Counted from the first letter of the stretch, positions 52,390 to 62,306 are shown. The stretch is 64,000 nt of DNA from JBEKHT01 sp049511715 (GCA_049511715.1 JBEKXU010000031.1:16366-80365), one strand, 5' to 3'. The notes: generated by a model not told the origin, from the letters alone. A program made the numbers and translations.

Positions 52390-54681
52390 ATGACGCGTGG
52401 TGGACAATTGATTAGTATGAAAGTACTGATGGTTGACGACGAACTCGCAACACAGACCGCCAGGGGCCGCGCAGCCCGCGCGCTCGTGCAGGAACTGCGC
52501 GACCGCGATGTCGCCGTCATTGAAGCTACATCAGACGACGATGGCCAGGCCGTTGTGTTGTCCGACCCTTCACTGGAAGCCATCCTGCTCGACTGGACCT
52601 TGGGCGACGACGACGCGGCGCACGACAAAGCCCGGGCATTGTTGGCTCTCATCCGCCAGCGCAATGCCCATATCCCGATCTTCTTGGTCGCCAAGCGCGG
52701 CGATGCGCCCACCATCAACAATGATGTGATGCGCGAAGCCGACGAATTGATCTGGCTGCTGGAGGACACTGCCTTCTTCATCGCGGGGCGCGTCGTTGCC
52801 GCCATCCACCGCTACCGGGACGTCATCGTGCCCCCGCTGACCAAGGCTCTGATTGCCTTTGCCAAGGTGTATGAGTATTCGTGGCACACACCTGGCCACG
52901 CCGGCGGCACGGCCTTCTTGAAGTCGCCTGTGGGACGCGTCTTCTACGACTATTTTGGCGAGAACTTGCTGCGTTCCGATCTCTCGATCAGTGTGGGCGA
53001 ACTGGGTTCGCTATTGGATCACAGCGGGCCGATCGGGGAGAGCGAGAAATATGCGGCCATTGTCTTCGGGGCACACCGATCGTACACAGTCACCAACGGA
53101 ACATCCACATCCAATCGGGTGATCATGATGTCGTCCCTCACCCGCGACGATTATGTTTTATCTGATCGCAACGCCCATAAATCGATCGAACAAGGGCTGA
53201 CATTGACGGGCGCCATCCCAACGTACCTGCTCCCCACGCGCAACCACTTAGGCATCATTGGTCCGATCCATCCCGAGCGCTTGACACCGAAAGCCGTTAA
53301 GGCTTCCATCGCCGCCAATCCGCTCGCCAAGCACAAAGCACAGAAAGCCGTCCACGCGATCATCACCAATTCCACTTATGACGGCTTAACCTACCTTGTA
53401 CCGCGCTTGGTGGACTTACTCGACCAGAGTGTCGATCGCATTCACTTTGACGAGGCGTGGTACGGCTATGCGCGCTTTAACCCGATCTACAAAAACCGCT
53501 TCGGCATGTATGGCAATCCAAAGGACTATCCCAAGGACAAGCCCACGATCTTCGCGACCACATCCACACACAAGTTGCTGGCGGCCTTGTCGCAAGCCTC
53601 ACTCATCAACGTGCGCGACGGGCGCAAGCCCGTGGAGCACGCGCGCTTCAACGAGGCGTTCATGATGCACGCCAGCACCTCGCCGCAGTATGCCATCATC
53701 ACCTCCAACGAAGTTTCGGCGGCGATGATGGATGGCGTCGGCGGGCTCACGCTCACCACCGAATCGATCGCGGAAGCTGTGGCGTTCCGCAAAGCATTGT
53801 GCCGTGCGCATCGTGACGCCATGACGAAGGGCGATTGGATGTTCAGAACCTGGAATGCCGATGAGGTAACCGATCCGGCGACAGGCAAGAAGATCGCCTT
53901 TGCTGATGCGCCCGATGAACTGCTGGTCACCAATCCCGATTGTTGGGTGCTGCATCCCGGCGAGGCATGGCACGGGTTCAAGGATCTGGAAGACGGTTAC
54001 TGCATGCTCGATCCGATCAAAGTTTCGGTGGTGACGCCCGGCCTGGCGGACAACGGCTTGTTCGAGAAGATGGGAATTCCCGCGACGCTGGTTACAGCCT
54101 ACCTCGATCAGCGCGGTATCGAGGCCGAGAAGACCACCGACTTCACGATCTTGTTCCTCTTCTCGCTCGGCGTGACCAAAGGCAAGTACGGCACGCTGAT
54201 CAATGCCCTGCTGCACTTCAAAGAAGATTACGACGCCAACGCGCCGCTGAGCGAGGTGTTGATCGCCACCGCCGCAGCCGCGCCCGAGCGCTACGCCGGC
54301 ATGGGCCTGCGCGATCTGGCCGATGAGATGTTCGCGCAGATGAAAGAAACGAAACAATTGCAAGTGCAGGAGGCGGCCTTCTCGACACTGCCCGTTCCCG
54401 TGCTGACCCCCGCCGATACCTATTCCAAACTCGTGCACAACGAGGTCGAACAGGTGGGCGTCGACAAGATGGCGAATCGAATTGTGGCAACAGGCGTCGT
54501 GCCGTATCCGCCCGGCATTCCCATGTTGATGCCCGGCGAGAATGTCGGCGGCGAGGGCGGCCCCTATTTGGGTTATCTGCGCGCCCTGCAAGCGTGGGAT
54601 CGCCGCTTCCCCGGCTTCGGGCATGAAACGCACGGCGTGGAAAACAAGGACGGAACGTATCATGTGTACTGCCTGAAGTAA
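52390..54681 (+). CDS. Orn/Lys/Arg-type decarboxylase with receiver-like wing domain (1)
   Basis: A 763-residue fold-type-I PLP enzyme of the bacterial acid-inducible amino-acid decarboxylase family. The N-terminal wing (1-135) is a receiver-like domain (MKVLMVDDELATQ, AILLDWTLGDDD). The catalytic domain has SWHTPGHAGGTAFLKSPVG, VTNGTSTSNRV, FDEAWYGYARFNP and the PLP lysine Lys395 in ATTSTHKLLAALSQAS. It ends ATGVVPYPPGIPMLMPGE...FPGFGHETHGVE. It consumes a cytoplasmic proton per turnover. Arginine, lysine or ornithine cannot be told apart here. An AGGAG site lies 7 nt before the ATG. The antiporter gene follows after 78 nt. Confidence 0.9.
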   Translation: MTRGGQLISMKVLMVDDELATQTARGRAARALVQELRDRDVAVIEATSDDDGQAVVLSDPSLEAILLDWTLGDDDAAHDKARALLALIRQRNAHIPIFLVAKRGDAPTINNDVMREADELIWLLEDTAFFIAGRVVAAIHRYRDVIVPPLTKALIAFAKVYEYSWHTPGHAGGTAFLKSPVGRVFYDYFGENLLRSDLSISVGELGSLLDHSGPIGESEKYAAIVFGAHRSYTVTNGTSTSNRVIMMSSLTRDDYVLSDRNAHKSIEQGLTLTGAIPTYLLPTRNHLGIIGPIHPERLTPKAVKASIAANPLAKHKAQKAVHAIITNSTYDGLTYLVPRLVDLLDQSVDRIHFDEAWYGYARFNPIYKNRFGMYGNPKDYPKDKPTIFATTSTHKLLAALSQASLINVRDGRKPVEHARFNEAFMMHASTSPQYAIITSNEVSAAMMDGVGGLTLTTESIAEAVAFRKALCRAHRDAMTKGDWMFRTWNADEVTDPATGKKIAFADAPDELLVTNPDCWVLHPGEAWHGFKDLEDGYCMLDPIKVSVVTPGLADNGLFEKMGIPATLVTAYLDQRGIEAEKTTDFTILFLFSLGVTKGKYGTLINALLHFKEDYDANAPLSEVLIATAAAAPERYAGMGLRDLADEMFAQMKETKQLQVQEAAFSTLPVPVLTPADTYSKLVHNEVEQVGVDKMANRIVATGVVPYPPGIPMLMPGENVGGEGGPYLGYLRALQAWDRRFPGFGHETHGVENKDGTYHVYCLK

Positions 54682-54759
54682 CATACGCCCTCGCCTCCGC
54701 ATCCCTCCCCCGCAGGTTGGGAGGACGGCGTGAGGCCCCAAGAAAGGAGAAAAGAGGCT

Positions 54760-56181
54760 ATGAACCAGAAAAAGAGTATTGCCAAACCACTTGGTGTATT
54801 TGTGCTGGCGATGATCAACGTCGCCGCCGTGTTGAGCCTGCGCAACCTTCCGCCGATGGCCGAGTTTGGCTGGTCGTCCATCGGGTGGTACCTCATCGGC
54901 ACGATCACCTTCTTGATCCCGCTGAGCATGGCGGGCGCTGAACTTGCCACCGGCTGGCCCAAGGGCGGCGGTGTATACGCCTGGGTGAAAGAAGCCTTCG
55001 GCGATTTGTCCGGCTTCATCGCCGTCTTCTGCGAATGGTCGAATGACCTGGTGTGGTTTCCCACGATCCTGGCCTTTCTCGCCTCGACGCTGGCCTTTGC
55101 GATCAATCCGAATCTGTTCAAAAACGGCCTATATATGTTCGTGGTGATGATGATCGTGTTCTGGGGCACGACGGGCCTTGCACTGTTGGGTTCGAAAGTC
55201 TCCAGCCGCTATGGATCGTATGGTGTCGTTGTGGGTACGATTGTTCCGGGGGCTTTGGTCATCGTGCTTGGCCTGGCGTACATGTTCTCCGGCAAGCCGA
55301 TCCAATTGCCGCCTTTCGCACTGGGCGCCGTCGTGCCATCGATCAATCTCAATACGCTCCCCTACCTTGCGACGATCGTGCTGATGTTTGCGGGCATGGA
55401 GATGGCGGGCTTTCACGCCCTGGAAGTGCGCAATCCACAGACAGATTACCCGAAAGCCACGCTGTTGTCCGCGCTGATCATTTTCGTGGTGACGGTGATC
55501 GGTACGCTGGCGGTCGCCATCGTCGTGCCGCTGGATAAACTCAAACTGTCCGCGGGGCTGATGCAAGCCTTTCAGGCCTTCCTGGCCGCCTACAATTTGC
55601 CGTGGCTGATCTATCCGCTGGCCATTCTCGTGGTGGTGGGCGGCATACCGCTGTTGGCCGCGTGGTTGATCGGCCCCGCGATGGGGTTGGGTGTCGTTGC
55701 CATCGATGGCAACATGCCGCCATTGTTCTCGCGCCACAACAAGAACGGCGCTCCGGTGGGCGTGTTGATCCTGCAAGCCGTGATCGGCACGATCATCTCG
55801 CTGGTATACGTTTTCATTCCTGGCGTCAACACCGGATACTGGATTATGTCGGCTTTGACCGTGACGTTGTTGTGCATTGCGTATTTGTTCATCTTTGCCG
55901 CGTTGATCAAGTTGCGCTACTCGCAGCCGAATGTACACCGCGCGTTCAAGATACCGGGCGGTATCCCGGGGGTATGGATCGTGGGCGGGTTGGGCTTCGC
56001 GGCCACGGGTTTGACATTCATCATTAGCATGCTGCCGATCGGGGGCATTCCCATGTCAGGACCGCTGTATGTTGCGATCATGCTGATCGGCACGGCGGTA
56101 TTGGCGCTGCCGCCGCTGGTCTTCTTGAAACTGAAAAAGCCCAGTTGGAAGACGGCAGGAAAGAAGGCGGTCCAAAGATGA
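54760..56181 (+). CDS. APC-family amino acid antiporter (GadC-like)
   Basis: A 473-residue, roughly 12-helix transporter. It resembles the glutamate/GABA antiporter branch: LSLRNLPPMAEFGW, IPLSMAGAELATGWPKGGGVYAWVKEAFG, FAGMEMAGFHALEVRNPQTDYPKA, LDKLKLSAGLMQAFQAFLAAYN and NKNGAPVGVLILQAVIGTIIS. Lying between two decarboxylases it most likely exchanges external amino acid for the internal amine product, completing a proton-consuming cycle. ATG at 54760, AAGGAG about 10 nt upstream. The frame is open to 54730. Substrate pair inferred only from context. Confidence 0.88.
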   Translation: MNQKKSIAKPLGVFVLAMINVAAVLSLRNLPPMAEFGWSSIGWYLIGTITFLIPLSMAGAELATGWPKGGGVYAWVKEAFGDLSGFIAVFCEWSNDLVWFPTILAFLASTLAFAINPNLFKNGLYMFVVMMIVFWGTTGLALLGSKVSSRYGSYGVVVGTIVPGALVIVLGLAYMFSGKPIQLPPFALGAVVPSINLNTLPYLATIVLMFAGMEMAGFHALEVRNPQTDYPKATLLSALIIFVVTVIGTLAVAIVVPLDKLKLSAGLMQAFQAFLAAYNLPWLIYPLAILVVVGGIPLLAAWLIGPAMGLGVVAIDGNMPPLFSRHNKNGAPVGVLILQAVIGTIISLVYVFIPGVNTGYWIMSALTVTLLCIAYLFIFAALIKLRYSQPNVHRAFKIPGGIPGVWIVGGLGFAATGLTFIISMLPIGGIPMSGPLYVAIMLIGTAVLALPPLVFLKLKKPSWKTAGKKAVQR

Positions 56182-56624
56182 AATGCATATCGATTCTCCT
56201 CACTATGCTTTTTGACCCTTGCCCAAGTGGTGGGACGATGGTGTTTTCCCGGGAATGAGGCCCCATGGGAGTCCCGCAGAGTTGGAAGAACGGAGGCGCC
56301 GAGACGTTCTCCCCCGCGGTTAACTGCCCGACCGCGGGGGAGAAAAGCTCATGAACCGGATGCTCATGGGCGCCTCAGCCCACGGATCCAGCTATGAGAC
56401 CCAGCCAATTGCAGGCCGGACAAGCTCACTGCGCTGGAAGACACCTTGCTCACCTCCCTGGCACACGCGCGGAAGCAGCCGCTTGTGCCCAAGGCCTCCT
56501 TCCGAGCCACCGGGCTGGACCTCTGAAGGGTTCCATTACTCAAGGAAGGATTAACTGGCCAGCTGACCCAATTCCGCACAACGGCGCGAGGCGCTTGAGG
56601 TCAATCTCGGAATGGAGGCGTTGA
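56182..56624. other. intergenic with stable stem-loop
   Basis: 443 bases between the antiporter and the second decarboxylase. It contains the 12-bp hairpin at 56309-56342; otherwise no feature recognised. Confidence 0.45.
56309..56342 (+). other. 12-bp perfect stem-loop
   Basis: CTCCCCCGCGGT (56309-56320) pairs perfectly with 56331-56342 around a 10-nt loop. It is followed by GAAAAGC, not U's, so it is not a typical terminator. It may stabilise the upstream mRNA end or attenuate read-through. Confidence 0.5.
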
Positions 56625-58961
56625 ATGGACTACGACAAGATGTTCGGTTTTCTGATCTGCAGCGCGATGCCCGTGCCGCCGACGGTTTCTTCGTCACGCC
56701 TGCAGCGCATCGTCGACGAACTTGGCCGGCTTGGGTACAAAACGACGCGCAGCGTCACAACAGCCGAGGCGCGCTCGGCAATCAGGAGCGAGGCCAGCTT
56801 CGGCTGTGTGATTGTCGAATGGTCCCTGAAGGAGCCCGAAAGCGAGGTTGAGGTGTTTGTGCGGTTCGTCCACGAGCGTGGCCTGGACGTCCCCCTGTTC
56901 ATTCTGGTGAAGCGACACCTGCTCGAAGAAATCCCAGTGGCCGTACTCAGTCACGTGACAGGGTACGTATTCATTGACGAGGACACACCGGAGTTCGTCG
57001 CTCGCAACCTGGTCAGCCACTTGCGAAATTACGCCGAGTCGCTGAAGACTCCCTTTTTTGGCGCGATGGTTGACTACGCCGAGCAAGCAAACCAGATGTG
57101 GACGTGTCCCGGACACAACGGCGGGGTCTTCTATCAGAAGAGTCCGATCGGCCGCGCGTTTGTCGAGCATCTGGGCGAGGCGGTTTTTCGCAACGATCTC
57201 GATAACTCGGTGGTTGAACTGGGTGATTTGCTGGTTCACGAGGGCCCGGCGCTCGCCGCTGAGAAGGCCGCCGCCCGCATTTTCGGGGCGGACCGTACAT
57301 ATTTCGTGCTCAACGGCACCTCCACCTCCGACAAGATCGCGCTGACAGCGCTTGTAGCGCCGGGCGATCTCGTGCTGTTCGACCGCAACAACCACAAGGC
57401 GGCGCTTCAAGGCGCGATGGTTTTCGGCGGCGGCATACCCGTCTATCTGGAAACCGATCGCAATGCCCATGGCATGATTGGGCCGATCGATTTCGAAGCA
57501 CTCGATGAAAAGCGCATCCGGGAGGCCATTCGGAATAACCCGCTCGTCAAGGATCCGAATGCATGGCAGCGCGAGCGGCCGTTCCGTGTTGCGGCCATCG
57601 AACAATGCACCTACGACGGCACCATCTACGACGTAACCATGTTGGTCGAAAAACTGGGGCCATTGTGCGAGTACATCATGTTCGACGAGGCGTGGGGAGG
57701 CTTCATGAAGTTCCATCCCCTCTTCAAGGGGCATTTCGCGATGGGGCTCGACGGGCTAGGTCCCGATGCTCCGGGGATCATGGCCACGCAATCGACCCAC
57801 AAGCAGCTGGCGGGCTTCTCACAGGCTTCGCAAATTCACGTGAAGGATGCACATCTCGACGGTCAGCATAGGCAGGTCGGTCACCGGCGCTTCAACGAGA
57901 TGTTCATGCTGCACTCATCGACCTCGCCGTTTTACCCGCTGTTTGCGTCGCTCGACGTGGGCGCACAAATGATGAAGGGTCGCTCCGGGGAGGTCCTCTG
58001 GGAAGACACCATCAAGCTAGGCATCGAATTGCGCAAGAAAATTCGAGCCCTACGCCACGAATTTGAAAAAACCGAAACGGACCCGGCGCGGCGGTGGTTC
58101 TTCGACCCGTTTGTGCCGGACGTCGTTCAGGTGCAGGGCCGAGCCGAACGCTGGGAGAACATTCCGACCGACGAACTGGCGAGTGATGCGCGTTACTGGG
58201 AACTCGTTCCCGGCGAGAAATGGCACGGTTTTCGCCACTTGATGCCCGGCTATGTGATGACCGACCCGAACAAATTGACCCTGCTGACACCGGGCTTTGA
58301 TCCCGACACGGGTGACTACGCTGCTCATGGCATCTCTGCGGCGATCGTCGCCGAGTTTCTCCGCGAACAACGGATCGTCCCCGAGAAGAACGATCTGAAC
58401 AGCATTCTCTTCCTGTTGACGCCAGGGTTGGAATCGAGCAAGGCGGGCACGCTCCTCTCCGCGCTCCTCAGATTCAAACAGCTGCATGACGAGAATACGC
58501 CGCTCGACGAAGTCATCCCCTCCTTCGTCGCGGCTCACCACGCGCGCTATGCCGACGTCGGCCTGCGCGACCTGTGCACGCAGATGCATAAGTTCTATCG
58601 CGAGCGCAACGCCAGCCAACTGCAGCGCGAGCAGTTTCGAGCGGCGCACTTTCCCGAAGCTGCAATAACCCCGCAGCAAGCCATGAATGAGCTCGTACGT
58701 AATAACGTGGAGCTGTTGCCGATCGAGCAAATCCGCGGTCGAATCGCGGCCACGCTCGCGCTGGTTTATCCGCCAGGCATCGGCGTTGTCGTGCCCGGCG
58801 AACGGTACGACGAGCGCGCGCTTCCGATGCTCGACTACTTCCGGATGTTCGAGGAAGCGGGCAACCGTTTTCCCGGCTTCGAAAACGAAATTGAGGGCAT
58901 TTACCGGCACGAGGAAAGCGACGGGAGCGTGCGCCTTTACACCTATGTCGTCAAAGAATAG
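56625..58961 (+). CDS. Orn/Lys/Arg-type decarboxylase with wing domain (2)
   Basis: A 778-residue PLP decarboxylase of the same family as the one at 52390 but not a recent copy (many differences throughout). Wing domain 1-130 (LICSAMPVPPTVSSSRLQRIVDEL...FGCVIVEW). Catalytic part: WTCPGHNGGVFYQKSPIGRAF, VLNGTSTSDKIA, FDEAWGGFMKFHP and PLP lysine Lys393 in ATQSTHKQLAGFSQAS. C-terminal IAATLALVYPPGIGVVVPGERYDE...FPGFENEIEGIY is typical of arginine/ornithine enzymes. GGAGG lies 7 nt before the ATG. Together with the first enzyme it may allow two amino acids to feed one antiporter. Substrate unproven. Confidence 0.9.
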   Translation: MDYDKMFGFLICSAMPVPPTVSSSRLQRIVDELGRLGYKTTRSVTTAEARSAIRSEASFGCVIVEWSLKEPESEVEVFVRFVHERGLDVPLFILVKRHLLEEIPVAVLSHVTGYVFIDEDTPEFVARNLVSHLRNYAESLKTPFFGAMVDYAEQANQMWTCPGHNGGVFYQKSPIGRAFVEHLGEAVFRNDLDNSVVELGDLLVHEGPALAAEKAAARIFGADRTYFVLNGTSTSDKIALTALVAPGDLVLFDRNNHKAALQGAMVFGGGIPVYLETDRNAHGMIGPIDFEALDEKRIREAIRNNPLVKDPNAWQRERPFRVAAIEQCTYDGTIYDVTMLVEKLGPLCEYIMFDEAWGGFMKFHPLFKGHFAMGLDGLGPDAPGIMATQSTHKQLAGFSQASQIHVKDAHLDGQHRQVGHRRFNEMFMLHSSTSPFYPLFASLDVGAQMMKGRSGEVLWEDTIKLGIELRKKIRALRHEFEKTETDPARRWFFDPFVPDVVQVQGRAERWENIPTDELASDARYWELVPGEKWHGFRHLMPGYVMTDPNKLTLLTPGFDPDTGDYAAHGISAAIVAEFLREQRIVPEKNDLNSILFLLTPGLESSKAGTLLSALLRFKQLHDENTPLDEVIPSFVAAHHARYADVGLRDLCTQMHKFYRERNASQLQREQFRAAHFPEAAITPQQAMNELVRNNVELLPIEQIRGRIAATLALVYPPGIGVVVPGERYDERALPMLDYFRMFEEAGNRFPGFENEIEGIYRHEESDGSVRLYTYVVKE

Positions 58962-59018
58962 CTATCGAAACACAATGTTGAGCATTTGAGGAATCGAACA
59001 TGTTGCTTTCGGTGACAC

Positions 59019-59198
59019 TTAATTGAGTCGCCAGAGTGCGATGAAATTCCTGCATATACCATCTAAAGAAGCCCGGCTAGAAACCAGGCACACCTCCGAC
59101 CTATGGGCCCCGGCCGCGCGCCAATAGGCATTCATCTTCCGTAGAAGGTCCGGCGACAGCGGCTCATCTGCGGAATCAGTTCTCTTTGTCTTTGTCAT
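59019..59198 (-). pseudogene. phosphoketolase N-terminal remnant
   Basis: From an ATG at 59198 the frame reads MTKTKRTDS...EPLSPDLLRKMNAYWRAA, the very start of xylulose-5-phosphate/fructose-6-phosphate phosphoketolase (family form LSPELLRKMDAYWRAANYLSVGQIYL). After AYWRAA homology ends abruptly and 30 unrelated codons run to a stop at 59019. The other 750 or so residues are absent from the window. This is a truncated leftover whose start and ribosome-binding site (GAGGG) survive. Confidence 0.75.
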
Positions 59199-59254
59199 GA
59201 TTTTTGTAACCCTCATGCTCTATTTGTGCGAACTCCCACTTGAGCCGCCCTAGC

Positions 59255-59515
59255 TTACGATCTATAGACATGCACGGCAATATACATGGCGAGCATCCCC
59301 AGCGCAAAGCCTAAACATACCAAAGCGAACGTCTGGAAGCGTGCGATATCGCCCAAAGACCACATGACACCGAGGATAACCGCCCATACGACAGCAACCC
59401 CAATTACATATACGATGAGCGGGAAGCGCTTAATACCCCAGCGCCGCCACGAGGCGAAAGCTGCAAGTGCCAGAACGATGGCGAGTACGATGTAATATAT
59501 TGTGTGTGCATTCAT
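59255..59515 (-). CDS. small three-helix membrane protein
   Basis: An 86-residue protein with three hydrophobic segments: IYYIVLAIVLALAAFASW, LIVYVIGVAVVWAVILGVMW and FALVCLGFALGMLAMYIAVHVY. They are separated by short basic or acidic turns. A GGAAGG site precedes the ATG at 59515 by about 11 nt. It lies between the phosphoketolase remnant and the H+-ATPase, same strand as both. The family is not recognised; a role with the ATPase is only positional. Confidence 0.65.
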   Translation of the reverse strand: MNAHTIYYIVLAIVLALAAFASWRRWGIKRFPLIVYVIGVAVVWAVILGVMWSLGDIARFQTFALVCLGFALGMLAMYIAVHVYRS

Positions 59516-59807
59516 GATTTTTTACACCTTCCTTTCTATTGTGAGATTTAGAACGCAACAAACTGACTTTGCGATCATCTATACCTCGTCCGTATGCATG
59601 ACGCGGACAGTCACGCATGCAAGAAGCCTTTCTCGCGCTTACTTCAACGGGATCGCTCCTTGGGAGCCGGCTCATCAACCCAATACTCAGCCTTTGGCCG
59701 TTGCGCCTAATCCTTCCGAATCTAGCGCTCCGCTAGGCGCCAGTCTTGACTTTCTTGGCCATCGCGACCGCCTCGTTGCTCGTAGAGTTCATCGGCCCCG
59801 TGGCGAC

Positions 59808-62306
59808 CTACACTGTAAGATCCACCGGCTTCTTGGCCGGCAAGGGGGCTTGAGTAGGGTCAAGAATCCGATACGCGAGCAGTTTCACGCGGTCATTCAC
59901 CAGGAACCACACGAGTGCATAGCCCCAAACGAACAGCGCCCAACCCCAGCCGAGAGGCGTCATAAACAGCCCATAAACCGCGATCAGAGTCGCCACCGCT
60001 TGCGTGCCCACCACCGCTATCCATAGAACCCGCGCGGGGCGTGTCGACCAGAAGGGGCCGCGCGTGCGCGTCAGGAAAATCGTCAAATGTCCGGCCACGG
60101 ACAGCTTCAAATACATCAGCGTCTGGATGTGCGCCTGGTCAAGATGGAAGACGCGCTCACTAAGATAAAACAAGCCGAAGGCGGAGACGACCCCGATGAC
60201 GCCCAGCACCGTGGAGATCCCCAGCACCAGACGCATGTTCCAGGCCTCGGGCTTGTCCTTGTAATGAACGTTGTCATAGGCGATGGACAGAATGGCGCCG
60301 TCGTTGAGCAACGCCAGCATCACGATCATCACGGCCGTCAGCGGATAGAAGTTAAACACCAGGATCGCCAGCGTCATGAACAACAGGACGCGCAGCGTTT
60401 CGGCGATGCGGTAGATCGCGTAGCTATTCATCCGCTGGAAGATTTTCCGGCTCTCCTTGATCGCGTCGACGATCACCGATAGGCCGGGCGCCAGCAGCAC
60501 AATGGATGCCGCCGCGCGGGCCGCATCAGTCGCGCCGGAAACGGCGACGCCGCAGTCTGCTTTCTTCAGCGCGGGGGCGTCGTTCACCCCATCGCCTGTC
60601 ATGCCGACAATGTGGCCGCGTGTTTGCAGGACATCCACAATGTGGAACTTGTGTTCGGGGAACACCTGGGCGAAGCCGTCCGCTTTCTCAATGGACTCCG
60701 CCAACTGCGCCGTCTCGTGAACCTTCGTGTCGCCGAAGCCGCTGGCATCCAGGATATTCGTGCCCAGCCCTAACTTCCGGGCGGTTTCCCGAGCAATGGC
60801 CATCTGATCGCCCGTCAGCATCTTGACGTTTACCCCTATCTGCCGGGCGTTCGCGATGGTCGCTTTGGCTTCTTCCCGGGGCGGGTCGAACAGGGGCAAC
60901 ACGCCAGCAAACTGCCACTTGCCTTTGGGATCTGCCCGGGCCACCCCCAAAGAACGGAACCCGCGTGCCGCAAATTCGTTGACTGCCTTCTCGACGGCGG
61001 GCTTGACCTGCCCGGCATTGGCCGACAACTCCAGGATCACCTGCGGCGCGCCCTTAGCCACCTTGAACTCTTTTCCGTCCATGCCCTTGACAGTGGCTTC
61101 GGTGCGCTTATGGACCGGGTCGAACGGCTGGAAATGGACCACGTGGTAGCTTTTCAAGACCTGATCATCTTTCAGGCCGCCGATCACGGCCATGTCGATG
61201 GTGTCTTTGTCTTCCGCACGCGATGCGAGTGCGGCCCAGAGGATGACTTGCCCGGCAGGGATATCGTTCACGCTGAACGGATCGCCCAGCGTCAGCTTGT
61301 TCTGCGTCAGGGTGCCGGTCTTGTCCGAGCACAGCACGTCCACGCCCGCCAATTCCTCGATGGCCGCCAACCGGGTCACAATCGCCTCTTTTTTGGCCAG
61401 CAGGCGCGCTCCAACTGCCATGGTCACCGACAGCACCGTGGGCATCGCCACCGGAATCGCGGCCACGGTCAGTACCAAGGCGAACTGCACCGTGGTGAGG
61501 ATCGGGTCGCCGCGGAAGAGAGAGACCGTAATAATCACCGCCACCAGGGCTACCGCGAGGACGATCAGGTAATCGCCAATCTTCAGCACGGCACGCTGGA
61601 AATGGCTGACGGTGTGCGCCTCCTGCACCAGTTGCGCGGTCTTGCCGAAGTAGGTGTTCGCACCGGTCGCGTACACCATCGCGTCGATTTCACCCTGGCG
61701 GAAAATCGAACCTGAAAACACCGCCTCGCCCGGTTTGCGCGTGGCAGGCAAAGATTCGCCTGTCAAAGCGGACTGATCCACCTCCACCGGGTCGCCCGCC
61801 AGCAGGCGCGCATCCGCCGACACAATGTCGCCCAGGCGCACGCGGATGACGTCGCCCGGCACCAACTCACGCGCCGCCAGGGTGATCCACTTCCCATCCC
61901 GTTTGACCCTGGCCTCGATCGCCAGCTTCGCCTTCAGGGCGGCGATGGCGTTACCCGCCTGGTGTTCTTCCCAGAATCCGACCACGGCGTTGGCCAGAAG
62001 TAGAAGGAGGATGATGCCAAAGTCCGGCCAATGCTGGGCTACCGCCGAAAGAATCACGGCCGCTTCGATCATCCACGGGATAGGACCCCAAAAATAGGTG
62101 AGAAATTTCAGGAACGCATTGGTTTTCTTTTCTTCAATCTCGTTAGGCCCATATTGGGTCAGCCGTTTCTGCGCCTCGGCTTGACTGAGACCGTCTGGCG
62201 ACGAACCCAATTTCTTCTCCACCTCAGCGAGAGGAAGGGATTTCAAATCGTCCTTCGCATTGGGCTTCGATTCGGGACTCTTGGGCTGGTCAGTATCCGG
62301 TTCCAT
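59808..62306 (-). CDS. P-type H+-ATPase (plasma-membrane P3A type)
   Basis: An 832-residue ion pump expected to export protons at the cost of ATP. N-terminal cytoplasmic part with LAEVEKKLGSSPDGLSQAEAQKRL. Actuator loop VDQSALTGESLPATR. Membrane helix with AAIPVAMPTVLSVTM. Phosphorylation site CSDKTGTLTQNKLTLGDPF. Nucleotide-binding KGAPQVIL, hinge GMTGDGVNDAPALKKADCGVAV. The DPPREEAKATI, LNDGAILSIAYD and C-terminal helices match plant/archaeal/bacterial H+-ATPases rather than Ca2+ or heavy-metal pumps. ATG at 62306 is preferred; the frame is open to 62360. With the decarboxylase/antiporter genes it points to acid tolerance. Confidence 0.9.
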   Translation of the reverse strand: MEPDTDQPKSPESKPNAKDDLKSLPLAEVEKKLGSSPDGLSQAEAQKRLTQYGPNEIEEKKTNAFLKFLTYFWGPIPWMIEAAVILSAVAQHWPDFGIILLLLLANAVVGFWEEHQAGNAIAALKAKLAIEARVKRDGKWITLAARELVPGDVIRVRLGDIVSADARLLAGDPVEVDQSALTGESLPATRKPGEAVFSGSIFRQGEIDAMVYATGANTYFGKTAQLVQEAHTVSHFQRAVLKIGDYLIVLAVALVAVIITVSLFRGDPILTTVQFALVLTVAAIPVAMPTVLSVTMAVGARLLAKKEAIVTRLAAIEELAGVDVLCSDKTGTLTQNKLTLGDPFSVNDIPAGQVILWAALASRAEDKDTIDMAVIGGLKDDQVLKSYHVVHFQPFDPVHKRTEATVKGMDGKEFKVAKGAPQVILELSANAGQVKPAVEKAVNEFAARGFRSLGVARADPKGKWQFAGVLPLFDPPREEAKATIANARQIGVNVKMLTGDQMAIARETARKLGLGTNILDASGFGDTKVHETAQLAESIEKADGFAQVFPEHKFHIVDVLQTRGHIVGMTGDGVNDAPALKKADCGVAVSGATDAARAAASIVLLAPGLSVIVDAIKESRKIFQRMNSYAIYRIAETLRVLLFMTLAILVFNFYPLTAVMIVMLALLNDGAILSIAYDNVHYKDKPEAWNMRLVLGISTVLGVIGVVSAFGLFYLSERVFHLDQAHIQTLMYLKLSVAGHLTIFLTRTRGPFWSTRPARVLWIAVVGTQAVATLIAVYGLFMTPLGWGWALFVWGYALVWFLVNDRVKLLAYRILDPTQAPLPAKKPVDLTV

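Noticed and set aside
59746..59853. Plus-strand reading TFLAIATASLLVEFIGPVATYTV, reminiscent of the last helix of a cation/proton antiporter
   Set aside because: Only about 25 residues, overlaps the 3' end of the H+-ATPase on the other strand, and hydrophobic matches this short are not reliable.
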